Of a stretch of 64,000 nucleotides of DNA, positions 1 to 9,864 are shown piece after piece (position 1 is the stretch's first letter; each line of letters begins with the position of its first letter). The notes below the pieces were generated by a model that was given only the letters and a program-made list of their open reading frames with translations, searched no databases and had not been told where the DNA came from. The position numbers and the translations under genes were made by a program. Origin of the DNA: Excoecaria cochinchinensis (Eukaryota; Streptophyta; Magnoliopsida; Malpighiales; Euphorbiaceae); the NCBI GenBank assembly GCA_947683425.1, contig CANTUQ010000017.1, forward strand, positions 2,170,001 to 2,234,000, given 5' to 3'.

Positions 1-198
1 TCATGTGCTATGCATGGCCATATGCATGTGCACATCATGTGACACATTACATGTGCAATGCATGTGCCAATTAATGGACTTAATGGGCTGTTTTGTTTGG
101 GCTTTTATTTATTATTTTTATTTGATTATTTGTAATATATTAGGCATTAACTTATTCTTTTGGGTTTATTTAAGTAAGATGGGCTTTAATTAGCTTGG
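1..198 (+). repeat. 5' LTR of a gag-only Ty3/gypsy element, left part (truncated by window edge)
   Basis: This stretch aligns base for base, with small indels, to 21640-21875 inside the complete 3' LTR at 21429-22330. It is therefore the left part of the 5' LTR of the same element; the first ~240 bp of that LTR lie outside the window. It is rich in CATGTG words. The LTR is broken at base 198 by the Tat-type element and resumes at 13756 after a duplicated CTTGG. The small reading frame here is not supported as a gene. Confidence 0.85.
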
Positions 199-501
199 TG
201 TAGACACCGGGTCCCGAGTAGCCTTGATCAGGATTACCCGATGATGAAATTTAGCTATGCCGGCTTATAGGCAAAAAGATTGGAGCTCAGAAGTGATTTT
301 CCTTGTCTTTTCGGTGAGTAAAAAGTGTATTTTAAAGATATTTTAAAAATATTTTTTAAAATTATTTTGAAGAAGAAAAAGTGTGTTTTAGGTTGAGGAT
401 ATTTTATATAAAAAAATAATAAAAAAAGGTGAAAAAATGATTAAAAAATGAAAAAAATAGAAAATAGTGGAAAATAGGGGAAAATAATCGCGACGGAAAG
501 G

Positions 502-692
502 CGACGGCCAAGGGCCGTCGTGAATTTCCGTGCGCGGAGCGTGCTCTCCGCGCGGCCGACGCCCTGGGCGTCGGTCGCTCTGCGCGAGCGACGCCTTGGG
601 CGTCGCTCGCTCCGCGCACGTTGTGCGCGGAGACTCCGCGCATCAGCGCGGAAACGTGCGCGAGGCGCACGTTTGACGCCGATTTTCGGCGT
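502..692. repeat. GC-rich island of seven consecutive hairpins in the 5' LTR
   Basis: Seven short palindromes follow each other: 502-520, 532-553, 557-573, 586-608, 625-641, 654-672 and 676-692. Arms are 7-10 bp, loops 1-6 bp, and most arms are perfect. The surrounding LTR is AT-rich, so the island is sharply different in composition. It starts roughly 90 bp after the TATA-like stretch, so it would be in the transcribed leader of the element. The equivalent island in the 3' LTR (11684-11840) is shorter and several arms are mismatched. Confidence 0.85.
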
Positions 693-1082
693 TAGGGTGC
701 CGATTTCGCCCCCACTTCGCCCATTTCGCCCATTTTCGACCCCCACTCGATTTTTAACGGTTTTTGAGCGGTTTTGGGTGGTTTTTGGGTAGTTTTTGAG
801 GGTTAAAACACTAGAAAAAATTAAGAAAGAGGAGAGGACGAAAGAAGAACATTTGGAGAGCAAAAAACTGAATTTTTTGGGTTTTTACTTAGAGAAAAAA
901 ATAAATCTTTACATACTTGTTTTTTAGAGTTTTTCTTCAAGTTTTCAAGCATTTTCACAAGGAAGAGACAAGGAATTCAAGACTTCTACCTTCAATTCTT
1001 CAAAACTGAATTTGAGGGTAATTATTCTTGGTTTTACTCATTAATTCTCTTGTTAATTTCATTTATTTTTGCTTCCAATTAA

Positions 1083-1680
1083 CACATTAAACATGTAAAT
1101 TCTCTTAGTCTCCATATTCTTCTTCTTATTTTTATCTTTAACAAGTAAATTCTTTTAAATTTTATTATATTATTTTCATGTCAAATTATTTTTTGTCCAT
1201 GTTATTGTGCATGTTTAATCTAGTTTGTCAATATCTTTGATTTCTTTATGTTATATCATGATTATTATTATGTTTGCATGTGTTAAATATCATTAAAGTT
1301 TTTATTAGACTGGTTTATTGTTATCATTAGGTGCTAGTATCATTATTATCATTAATGTTATTGTTCATATTTTGCATGTATGTTAAATTTCAAATTTATT
1401 TTCTTATGCCTTTATGATAGATATTACTTTAAACTTTATTATGCATGTTAAGTTTTATTGTTCTTATGTTACACATTCATGAACATTTTATGAGTAATAA
1501 AATTGATTGTCATTAATTTTTCATGCATGTTAACCTTTATTATTAATAAATTGCATTTGCCACGATGTTATCTCATTTTATGCATGTTAAATTGCCTCAT
1601 AATTATTTTTTATGCATGTTATAGTATCTTATGCATGTTATATGGTCATTGTACATATTATCTTTTATGTCATATTATTT
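1083..1680. repeat. Degenerate TGCATGTTA-type repeat in the 5' LTR
   Basis: About ten variants of the word GCATGTTA or CATGTTAAAT recur at irregular spacing of roughly 30-60 bp, separated by TTATTATCATT-like sequence. The 3' LTR carries the same array (about 12237-12834). CATGCA cores resemble RY elements, but no regulatory role can be shown from sequence. Confidence 0.6.
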
Positions 1681-2608
1681 CGTTGGCTTAATCACTAACA
1701 TTGATTTCTTTTATTTTTATTCTTGGTTGCAAATCATTGTTTTATTCTCATTTGAGCACCCATGCACGTGAAGGAGGAGTTGCGGGGTTTGGTATTTTCT
1801 TTATACATTTTTAATTTTCATTTTATTTTAATTTCCTTGTATATATTCATTGAATAAAATATTTTCTTATACGCACCTAAATAAAAATCACAAAAATAGT
1901 TTTACTAAATTAATTTAATTTTTTCATAATAAAATGGGACCAATGTCCTAGTTTTCATCCCAAATAAAATCATCACATCCAAAATATTTTCTTTAATTGT
2001 GCATGCGGGGACCAAAGTCCTCATAATTAATAAATTCCCCGGTTTTATGTATGTTTGCACTTTTAAATGGGAGTTGTATTCCGCTCCTGGTATTATTGTA
2101 ATTTACCTTTGATGTTATTTTTGATATGTTTATCCTATCGCGTTCAATGTGAATATTTACGCTTTTAAATTAAAATTGCATCGTGTGGAGAGAGAGCGAA
2201 TTAATGATAATTAAAATTTGATCATAAATTAATCGAGGTAGAAATAGATGAGAAATCCCGGACCCAGCTCTGGTCTTTGGGCTCAAAGAGGCTAGAGGTC
2301 TACCCTCCAAGACACCTTTTTGTGCCATAAGACTTTAGCGCTAATCCTAGGCTCCTTAGGGCGAGAGGTTTACCTTCCAAGACCCCTCTGGTTGGCCCAA
2401 AATGGATACAACGCGCAGTCTTAGGCTCTCCGAGGCGAGAGTAACTTTCCCAATGTTCTATTGGGTGGCGACTCCATGAAACCTCCCTGTTGCCCAACAT
2501 AGACGCACTTGCGATTTATTGCAAGCTATCAACGGACCCACAAATGCCCCGATCGCCCTCAAGCGGGCGGTCCCATGGGCGGCCGCGGGGACCCGTCGCG
2601 CGTCACAG

Positions 2609-2626
2609 TGGCGACTCCACTGGGGA
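2609..2626 (+). other. Primer binding site, tRNA-Arg type
   Basis: TGGCGACTCCACTGGGGA starts two bases after the 5' LTR end. It is complementary to the 3' end (including CCA) of the plant tRNA-Arg whose acceptor stem begins GACTCC. tRNA-Arg priming is established for Ogre-type elements. This fixes the plus strand as the element's coding strand. Confidence 0.9.
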
Positions 2627-3547
2627 CGATATGGTTCGAGATTTCAATTTGAAAATACCTCATTTAACATTTATGGTTAAAATTTAATTCATAAATTCGC
2701 TTTATCTCAAAATTGCATATCATCTCATTAGAGCTTTAGATTAAGTTAGTTTGGTCCCTTTTCAAGCCCCGGTGCATTCCCGAAGCACGACCTCATTTTC
2801 ACTCAATTTGGGGAAGTGTTAAGGATAATCACCAGCCCAAGCCACGTACCTCAATGGTATATCAAAATGATGACCCGATCGGTTGCTATGCTTGTGATGA
2901 GCTAGACCCGTCGGCAGGGATCATGCTTGGGTAGCCTTAAAGTAACATCTCCCTTGTCCAAAGCTCATGTAATGGCAATAGATACTTCCACTAGGTGAAA
3001 TGTACCGTAATACTATGCTTGCTATATGGGCCATCATATATTAAACGAAATCAATTTAATTAAATGGTCTTCATCAAAGGCTTTCATGCCCCGGTGGGCC
3101 CATCTTAGTTAAGTTGAATTGTTTAAATACATAATTGCCAAACACCCATACGTATGTACATTAGATTGGAGCTGTTATGCTGCCGATTTTTCACCGCGCA
3201 CCATACGTGTCCATTGGGTTCCACGTTAATCCATGGATCAAGCCCACTTAGGAAAGAGACCGCACTACCACGTGTGTGGGAGATATAAGGTTGGAAGGAT
3301 CTATCTGCTTGCATGTGTTTATCTATGTTGCATCAGCACGAGCATGCATTACATTTTAATCATGCATCATCTTAACAATTTTTGCACTTCAGCCATCATA
3401 GATTCTCCTGGGTGGTCTAGAGGTCCCGACGGACGGTTAAGAAGGACGCCGCTTTTGGGGTTAACAGAGTTAGTGTCGGATCAGAGTTCAGAGTCAGTCT
3501 TAGAAGGAAGTGTGGGGTTTTCTTCCGAATCATCAACAGAAGTAAGC
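2627..3547 (+). other. Leader region between primer site and gag
   Basis: About 0.9 kb of untranslated leader. The gag frame is open from 3233, so translation could begin upstream of 3548, but the first part (3233-3547) does not resemble gag. I see no other domain here. Tat-group elements often have extra leader sequence. Confidence 0.6.
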
Positions 3548-5173
3548 ATGGCTAATCCATCAAATGAGTCTGATGCAACTCGGGCAATAATCACCGAGGA
3601 GGTAGGAAAGAGAATGGAGGAATTTGAAGCCCGAATGATTGCAATGATGGGCAATCTTGCCACCACCATAGCTGGGCAACAAGCTGCTGCTGCCCCTATC
3701 CGAGTACCAGCTGAACAAGAGGTTGTAAGCGAAGAACGTCCTGTTGCAATTAACCAACCAGTGGTTGACCCACCTGTTGTTGAGCAAAGAGTGCCTGCAC
3801 CTATTGAGCGCAAAGAGGGCCCCAGGTCTGAAGCTGAATTTGGGGAAGATGAGCTAGAGGAGCATAAAGTAGCTAAAGAGAAGTCGCCAAAACTGGATGA
3901 CGTAATGTGGAGGAAAATGGAAGAAAGATTTGAGGCCATGGCAAGGATGATGACCGTGGGAAAAGGAATGAACCCGGAAGACCGAGAGCTGGATGGGGAT
4001 GACCTGATTCCCCAGAATTTTAAGATGCCGGACATTCCCAAATTTGATGACACCTCTGACCCTGCCGCACACATCAAGCAATACTCGCTGGTCATGAAGG
4101 GAACGACCTTAACCAGAAAGCAAAAGATAGAGTATTTCTACTTGAGTCTCACAGGAGCTGCTATTGATTGGTACCATGGGCTTGAGAGGAGGTCCAAGGA
4201 GGATTGGGACTCGCTAACTGAAGAGTTCCTTAAGCAGTACGATTGCAGTACCCGGATGGAGGTCACTTTGAAAGATCTCGAGTTGCTACAACAGAAGGCT
4301 GGGGAGTCCTTCCACGAGTACCTTACTCGGTGGAGAAACCGGGTTATGGAGATGAAACGCAAACCGGACACTTCTGATCAGATCAGGCTATTCATTCGAA
4401 ATGCCAGCCCTTACTTGAGAGATGGACTGAAAATGAAGGGACTCAAGGATTGGGAGTCCTTGAAGGACATTGCCATAGAAGCAGAAGGAGAATATCTAGC
4501 CAAGAGGGCAAATAGTGAGTCCTATGCCAGGAGGGGATACAGCAATCAGGGGACAGCCAAACCAGCAAGTTCAAGCATTGGTAACAGAGTTGGGAAGACT
4601 GCCGAGGTGTCTGCAACCGGCGTAAGTCAGAGGTATTTCTCCAACTTGGGTAAGCCTTTATCATGGGTGCTGAAGAGGCTAATAAAAGAAGGAAAATTGC
4701 GGCCCCTATCACCTAGGCCGGCCAAGACCCAAGGACAGCCAGGGCACAAAGAGAATGAATACTGCGCATTCCACCAACATACCGGCCATTTGACGGATGA
4801 TTGTATAACGCTAAGGCATCGGGTCCAAGATCTAATTGACAACAAGCAGATCACCGATCCTGAGAAGAGAGAAAGCAAGAAGAAGTCCGGTTATAATACG
4901 GTGCCACCTCCAGTCTTTATGATTGGATCGAGCCTATCAGAGTGGTATGTGATGCAAGATCTATATGGAAATGAGTATGTCACTATTACTCGCCCTACAG
5001 TGAATGAAGAAGGGATTTCCGTGGCAGCGATAGACTGTTGGTCCACTAGTGAGAGTGGAGATAATGAAGATGAGAAAAATGGAGAGTTTACGGATCCGTG
5101 GGATTCAGAGGAAGAAGAAAGAGTAGAAGCAGTAACAAGAAGTGGGAGGGTCATTCCAGAAGTTGAGAAGTAG
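3548..5173 (+). CDS. Gag polyprotein of the Tat-like element
   Basis: The frame is open from 3233 to a TAG at 5171-5173 (646 codons). I prefer the ATG at 3548, giving about 541 residues, because gag-like sequence begins there (MANPSNESD). A helical, acidic N-terminal part is followed by a retrotransposon gag core (about 4000-4520) with the conserved tryptophan-rich region, AAIDWYHGL then LTEEFLKQY. A Tat-style zinc-knuckle variant follows near 4759-4800, C-X2-H-X4-H-X4-C (CAFHQHTGHLTDDC). The product would form the cytoplasmic particle that packages element RNA. The frame continues past the TAG into protease sequence without other stops for about 200 bp, so the TAG may be either a nonsense mutation or the normal gag end; the sequence does not decide. 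Confidence 0.85.
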   Translation: MANPSNESDATRAIITEEVGKRMEEFEARMIAMMGNLATTIAGQQAAAAPIRVPAEQEVVSEERPVAINQPVVDPPVVEQRVPAPIERKEGPRSEAEFGEDELEEHKVAKEKSPKLDDVMWRKMEERFEAMARMMTVGKGMNPEDRELDGDDLIPQNFKMPDIPKFDDTSDPAAHIKQYSLVMKGTTLTRKQKIEYFYLSLTGAAIDWYHGLERRSKEDWDSLTEEFLKQYDCSTRMEVTLKDLELLQQKAGESFHEYLTRWRNRVMEMKRKPDTSDQIRLFIRNASPYLRDGLKMKGLKDWESLKDIAIEAEGEYLAKRANSESYARRGYSNQGTAKPASSSIGNRVGKTAEVSATGVSQRYFSNLGKPLSWVLKRLIKEGKLRPLSPRPAKTQGQPGHKENEYCAFHQHTGHLTDDCITLRHRVQDLIDNKQITDPEKRESKKKSGYNTVPPPVFMIGSSLSEWYVMQDLYGNEYVTITRPTVNEEGISVAAIDCWSTSESGDNEDEKNGEFTDPWDSEEEERVEAVTRSGRVIPEVEK

Positions 5174-5796
5174 CAAGACCCAGCACAAGCAATCGCAGAG
5201 AAAGAGCCGGAAGAAAATTCAATAGTGAAGCAACTGAAAAAGACCACGGCTCAGATATCTATTTGGGATCTCTTGAGACAGTCTCTCTCTCACAGACAGA
5301 AGTTAGTTGAAGCATTGAGTGTATCAACTGTAGCAACTACAATCTCCCCATCTGAGCTGTTAGACCTTGTAAAGGGGGATCTGGGGAGAGGTTGGTTTTT
5401 TCTGATGCAGATTTACCAGTTGAGGGTCGCAGCCACAACCGACCTTTGTACATCAAGGCACAGATCAATGGTAAACACACTGCTTGCGTCATGGTTGATG
5501 ACGGGTCGTCGATAAATGTCTGTCCTTTAGTGGCGCTCCAGGCCTTCGGGTTGAATGAGAGTATGTTAAGCAAGTCCGACCTGACTATCATAGCCTATGA
5601 TAACTCCAGGAGGCAAGCATTGGGAACTTTCAAAGCTTTGGTAAAGACGGGGCCTATTGAGACAGAAACGGATTTTGTGGTTCTGCCGATCCCAGCAAAC
5701 TTTTTTGCCCTACTTGGTAGACCGTGGTTTCACAAGTTAGGGGGAGTGCCATCCACATTACACTAGATAATTAAGATACCCCATGAAGGAGAGGTA
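5174..5796 (+). pseudogene. Protease region, broken by a frameshift and a stop
   Basis: The gag frame continues after the TAG at 5171 to about 5391, then similarity moves to the -1 frame (5392-5766), which ends at a TAG at 5764-5766. The aspartic-protease active-site motif is at about 5491-5535 (VMVDDGSSINVCP) and a LLGRPW-type flap/C-terminal motif lies near 5710-5730. The frame change falls beside a run of six T at 5396-5401. The run is not in the register of a classical -1 slippery heptamer, so a 1-bp mutation is more likely than programmed frameshifting. The reading frame after the 5764 stop is the same as that of the following RT frame. Confidence 0.8.
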
Positions 5797-8700
5797 GTGA
5801 CCATTAAAGCGGCAAGAGAGAACCAAGTGTCTGCCTTGGAGATCTCTAATCAGCCATTTAGTGGCTTTCATGTATCGGTGATCGGAGAAGAGCAAAGCTT
5901 AGAAGGTAGCCCTCAAGTGGTGAATATGCTAAAAAAGATGCACTTCCTCCCAGGGGCTGGTTTGGGAAAAGAGTCACAGGGACTGCAGAATGCTATCACT
6001 ACACGTGGTCAGAAGGATCGAAAAGGGTTGGGCTACAAAGGAGAGTATGGTAAGAAGAAAGTATCAGAGAAGATCCCCCATATCTTGGAGAGCTTTGTGC
6101 CATCATCCTCGGTATGTGCTTACACCGGAGAAGAAGAGCCGCAGTGGGTAGATGGGAAGATTACCCCGGGATTTGAAATTTTTAACGATGTCTTTGATTG
6201 GGAGATCGGAGTTGTTAAAGCTGTAGAGAACTTTTGGGATGAGGAGATTATGACCCAATGCAGCATCTGGGACAGAGATGAGCCCGAAGAGATTGTAACT
6301 GATAAGCTGTTAGCCACCAGACTTAAGGGGAAGGAGAAGATAGTGGAGCCAGAGCCGAAGATTGAAGATCTCAAGATTTCACCAAATCAAGAAGCCAAAG
6401 CACAGTCAGCTGCAGCATCGGCATCGACTGAAGTTGATAGTCATTTAGATTCTCTTTTTATACCAGAACTCTTTGAGGACAATGTTAATGTTTCTAATTA
6501 TGTTAATGAGATGAACAACCTTGCTTACTTGTGTGATGTTTCTGATGATTTCATTTCGCATGATCATAAGCATGATGCATTCATTTTTTATATTAATTCA
6601 ACTGGCACAACTGCATTTAATCTCGGAACTTTGGAAAATCCAAAGGAAATTTTGCTAGCATCAGACATAACTCCTGAAGAGAGAATAAAATTTGAGAGAA
6701 TATTAAAAAAATATGAAAAAGTCTTTGCCTGGACCTATGAGGATATGCCGGGAATAGATCGAGATGTTGCCGAATATGCCATCCCAACTTACCCAGAGTT
6801 TAAACCAGTCAAGCAAAAGCTTCGGAGGCTTAGGCCAGAATGGGCACAGAAAGTGAAAGAGGAGATCCATAAGCAGATTGAGGCTAAGTTCCTGATAGAG
6901 GTTCAATACCCAACATGGTTAGCTAATGTGGTTCCTGTAGCTAAGAAAGACGGTAAGGTTCAAGTATGCGTCGACTATCGAGACCTGAACAAAGCTTGCC
7001 CTAAAGATGATTTCCCACTGCCTCATATTGATGTGCTAGTAGATAGTGCTGCTGCTTGTATGATGTATAGCTTTGTGGATGGGTACACAGGGTACAATCA
7101 AATCCTTAACAAGATAGTGGACCGGATCAAGACAGCCTTTATCACCGAGTGGGGGACATATGCCTACCGGGTTATGCCTTTTGGGTTGAAGAATGCAGGA
7201 GCAACCAATCAGAGGATGGCGACCAAGGTTCTCAATGACTTAATCCACAAAGAAGTGGAGGTGTACGTCGATGACATGATGATTAAGTCGGCTACCAGAG
7301 AAGGTCATTTTGAGGCTTTAGAAAAGTTCTTTCAAAGAATTAGCAAGTATGATTTGCGCCTCAATCCCAAGAAGTGCATTTTTGGAGTTACATCAGGAAA
7401 GTTGTTAGGACATGTAGTAAGCCAGAGGGGAATCGAGGTAGATCTCGATAAAGTCAAAGCCATAAGAGAGATGCCAGTGCCCCAGAAGGAGAAGGACGTC
7501 AGAAGTTTCCTAGGAAAGCTTCAGTACATCAGCCGATTTATTGCCAAGCTAGCTTCAGTATGTGAGCCTATTTTCAAGCTTCTTAGGAAGAATCAGCCGG
7601 TGATATGGAACAATGACTGTCAATTGGCCTTTGACACCATTAAGGAGTATTTGTTAAATCCTCCGGTGTTAAGACCACCACGCCATGCCAAACCACTAAT
7701 CCTGTACCTAGCTGTGGAAGATAACTCAGTGGGTGCTATGATGTCTCAGGAAGATGATTTTGGTGTAGAGTTTGCCGTTTACTATCTTAGCAAGAAATTC
7801 CTGCCTTACGAAGCCAAATATGTAGAGGTGGAAAAGATTTGTTTAGCAGTTATCTGGGCTTCTAAGAAGTTGCGACACTACTTTCATTCCTTCAAGGTAC
7901 AAACGGTTGCTAAACATAATCCGCTCAGATACCTCCAAGAAGCACCCTCTCTACTAGGGAAGATGGGAAGATGGTTACTGCTATTGCAGGAATTTGACAT
8001 TGAGTACATAACCAGGAAAACCATTAAGGGAAGAGCCGTAGCGGAGTTCTTAGCCGAGCATCCTATTGAGGGAGATCAGTTTGAATACAACTTCCCAGAT
8101 GAAGATGTCACGGCCATAGCAGTACAAGGGTGGCAATTATTCTTTGATGGAGCAGTCAATAATAAGGGAGCAGGCGTAGGAGTTATTCTTACGACCCCAG
8201 ATGGTGAAAGGCTACCATTGGCTAAGAAGTTGAGGTATAAGGCTACCAATAATGAAGCAGAATATGAAGCTTGCATCTTTGGATTGGAAGCATTACTTGC
8301 TCTGGGGGCAAAGACCGCAGAAGTATTCGGAGATTCTTCCTTGGTAATTCATCAGATCAGAAGGGAGTGGTCAGTCAAGGAAGAAAGGCTGCTGCCTTAT
8401 GTAAAGCACTTGAGAACGTTGAGCAGCCAGTTTGAGATTTGCACTTTTCACTTCATCCCCAGAGACGAAAATCAGTTAGCTGATGCTCTAGCAACATTAG
8501 TGTCTATGTGGGATAACCCAACAGGAGTTGCAATGAAACCCGTGTTGATTTATAGTTCGGAAAGACCTTGCTTTGAAGCTGAACAGGTGATGGACATTGA
8601 GGCCAATGATGGAAATCCATGGTATTATGACATTCAGAATTATTTAGAGAGATCAGTCTTTCCAGAGGAAGCCAACGAGAAGGACCAAAGAATGATCAGG

Positions 8701-9243
8701 AAGTTATCCACTCAATTCATCAGTGTTAATGGCACTTTGTACAAAAGGCAAGCTGATGGTATCCAGTTAAGATGTCTGGCAGAGAAAGAAGCTAAAAGAG
8801 TTATGGAAGAGGTTCATGCCGGGGTTTGTGGAGCTCACATGAATGGCTTAGCCTTAGCAAAGAAGATCATGCGCCAAGGGTTTTATTGTCTCACAATGGA
8901 TACAGATTGTTCAAAATTTGTGAAGCAATGCCAGTTATGCCAACAGTACGCGAATTTGAGGCATGTGCCAGTTTCAGAGTTACATAACTTAACATCTCCA
9001 TGGCCATTTGCAGCGTGGGGAATAGACATCATAGGCGAAATCCATCCTACGGCTTCTAATGGGCATAGATTCATCATAGTTGCCATTGACTACTTCACTA
9101 AGTGGGTTGAGGCTGAATCTTTCAAGAAGGTTGATGCAAGGGATATGGCTAAATTCATCGAACGGAATCTGATATGCAGATATGGTCTCCCACATCACAT
9201 TGTGTCTGATAATGGGGTGCAATTCCTGGCGGAGACTAAATAG
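5797..9243 (+). CDS. Pol: G-patch-like, RT, RNase H, archaeal-type RNase H, integrase (open part)
   Basis: This 1148-codon frame is continuous with the protease frame upstream of the 5764 TAG, so its own true start is probably not an initiation codon. Residues about 41-83 look like a G-patch: hydrophobic residues then GAGLGKESQG and a final GLGY. Reverse transcriptase follows (residues about 360-560; YVDD at nt 7264-7275, finger motif VCVDYRDLNKAC). Next is a retroviral-type RNase H (about nt 7690-7990), then a second RNase H of the archaeal type (nt 8130-8510; FDGA, NEAEYEA, DSS and ENQLADALA acid motifs). The integrase H2C2 finger is at nt 8812-8945, and the integrase core begins WGIDIIGE (9015) and reaches SDNG (9208-9219). 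The TAG at 9241-9243 falls before the third catalytic acid, so this frame alone cannot give a complete integrase. The double RNase H is a hallmark of the Tat lineage. Confidence 0.92.
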   Translation: MTIKAARENQVSALEISNQPFSGFHVSVIGEEQSLEGSPQVVNMLKKMHFLPGAGLGKESQGLQNAITTRGQKDRKGLGYKGEYGKKKVSEKIPHILESFVPSSSVCAYTGEEEPQWVDGKITPGFEIFNDVFDWEIGVVKAVENFWDEEIMTQCSIWDRDEPEEIVTDKLLATRLKGKEKIVEPEPKIEDLKISPNQEAKAQSAAASASTEVDSHLDSLFIPELFEDNVNVSNYVNEMNNLAYLCDVSDDFISHDHKHDAFIFYINSTGTTAFNLGTLENPKEILLASDITPEERIKFERILKKYEKVFAWTYEDMPGIDRDVAEYAIPTYPEFKPVKQKLRRLRPEWAQKVKEEIHKQIEAKFLIEVQYPTWLANVVPVAKKDGKVQVCVDYRDLNKACPKDDFPLPHIDVLVDSAAACMMYSFVDGYTGYNQILNKIVDRIKTAFITEWGTYAYRVMPFGLKNAGATNQRMATKVLNDLIHKEVEVYVDDMMIKSATREGHFEALEKFFQRISKYDLRLNPKKCIFGVTSGKLLGHVVSQRGIEVDLDKVKAIREMPVPQKEKDVRSFLGKLQYISRFIAKLASVCEPIFKLLRKNQPVIWNNDCQLAFDTIKEYLLNPPVLRPPRHAKPLILYLAVEDNSVGAMMSQEDDFGVEFAVYYLSKKFLPYEAKYVEVEKICLAVIWASKKLRHYFHSFKVQTVAKHNPLRYLQEAPSLLGKMGRWLLLLQEFDIEYITRKTIKGRAVAEFLAEHPIEGDQFEYNFPDEDVTAIAVQGWQLFFDGAVNNKGAGVGVILTTPDGERLPLAKKLRYKATNNEAEYEACIFGLEALLALGAKTAEVFGDSSLVIHQIRREWSVKEERLLPYVKHLRTLSSQFEICTFHFIPRDENQLADALATLVSMWDNPTGVAMKPVLIYSSERPCFEAEQVMDIEANDGNPWYYDIQNYLERSVFPEEANEKDQRMIRKLSTQFISVNGTLYKRQADGIQLRCLAEKEAKRVMEEVHAGVCGAHMNGLALAKKIMRQGFYCLTMDTDCSKFVKQCQLCQQYANLRHVPVSELHNLTSPWPFAAWGIDIIGEIHPTASNGHRFIIVAIDYFTKWVEAESFKKVDARDMAKFIERNLICRYGLPHHIVSDNGVQFLAETK

Positions 9244-9864
9244 ATGCTCGAGAAATATGGGATCAAACATCATAAGTCTTCTCCTTACCGTCCTCAAGCA
9301 AACGGTGCAGTTGAAGCGGCGAATAAGAATGTGAAGAGAATTTTGGCCAAGATGGTTCAGAACTAAAAGGATTGGGCAGAAAAGTTACCCTTCGCACTTT
9401 GGGGATATAGAACAACAGTCAGAACCTCTACAGGGGCAACGCCATTCTCTCTGGTATATGGAACTGAAGCAGTCCTGCCGGTTGAAATTGAGCTGAAATC
9501 ATTGAGGGTAGTCATGGAAGCGGAGATCCCTGAAGTAGAATGGGCACAACAACGTTTGTCACAGCTAAATCTGTTGGATGAAAACAGGTTACGAGCCTAT
9601 TACCACAACCAAGTTTATCAAAAGAGGCTGGCTCGGTCGTTTGGCAAGAAAGTATGAAAGCACCCGTTGAAGGAGGGGGACTTGGTCTTTAAGATGATGA
9701 GGCCGGGAGTTCCAGACATATGAGGCAAATTCAGACCAACCTGGGAAGGTCCATTCATTTTGAAAAAGTTGCTAACAAAAGGAGCAGTAATTTTAGCAGA
9801 CAGCAATGGGAATGAGTTCAAGGACCCGGTCAATGTCGATAGACTTAAAAGGTTCCATAGCTAA
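9244..9864 (+). pseudogene. C-terminal integrase remnant with several stops
   Basis: Integrase similarity continues in the same frame from 9244 to a TAA at 9862-9864, interrupted by TAA at 9364, TGA at 9655 and TGA at 9721. The catalytic glutamate context (AVEAANKNVKRI) is at about 9307-9345, so all three DDE acids are encoded but separated by stops. The remaining part has the usual C-terminal integrase fold region (GDLVFK near 9679 and WEGPF near 9745). The TGA codons sit where CGA would be expected, consistent with deamination of methylated cytosine; this is inference. No restored reading is offered. Confidence 0.85.

Larger units (their letters stand above)
199..2607 (+). repeat. 5' LTR of the Tat-like element
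   Basis: The 2409-bp LTR has TG...CA ends and a near-identical partner at 11389-13755. A TATA-like stretch (about 408-420, ttttatataaaa) lies shortly before a GC-rich hairpin island (502-692). Downstream the LTR is AT-rich with a degenerate TGCATGTTA repeat (about 1083-1680). Compared with the 3' LTR it has extra copies of about 30 bp in the GC island, about 11 bp near 330 and about 11 bp near 725; the 3' LTR instead has an extra ~12 bp near 12085. Short open frames inside it recur in both LTRs only because the LTRs are repeats. Confidence 0.95.

Noticed and set aside
488..720. GC-rich stretch as CpG island or exon of a host gene, with long frames on both strands
   Set aside because: It is repeated in both LTRs of one retrotransposon, and the frames follow from GC-rich palindromes without stops.
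2300..2500. 66-codon minus-strand frame present in both Tat-type LTRs
   Set aside because: Conserved only because the LTRs are copies; no domain.
5396..5402. TTTTTTC as a programmed -1 slippery site
   Set aside because: The heptamer is not in the required register relative to the gag frame; a 1-bp mutation is simpler. Kept only as a low-interest observation.
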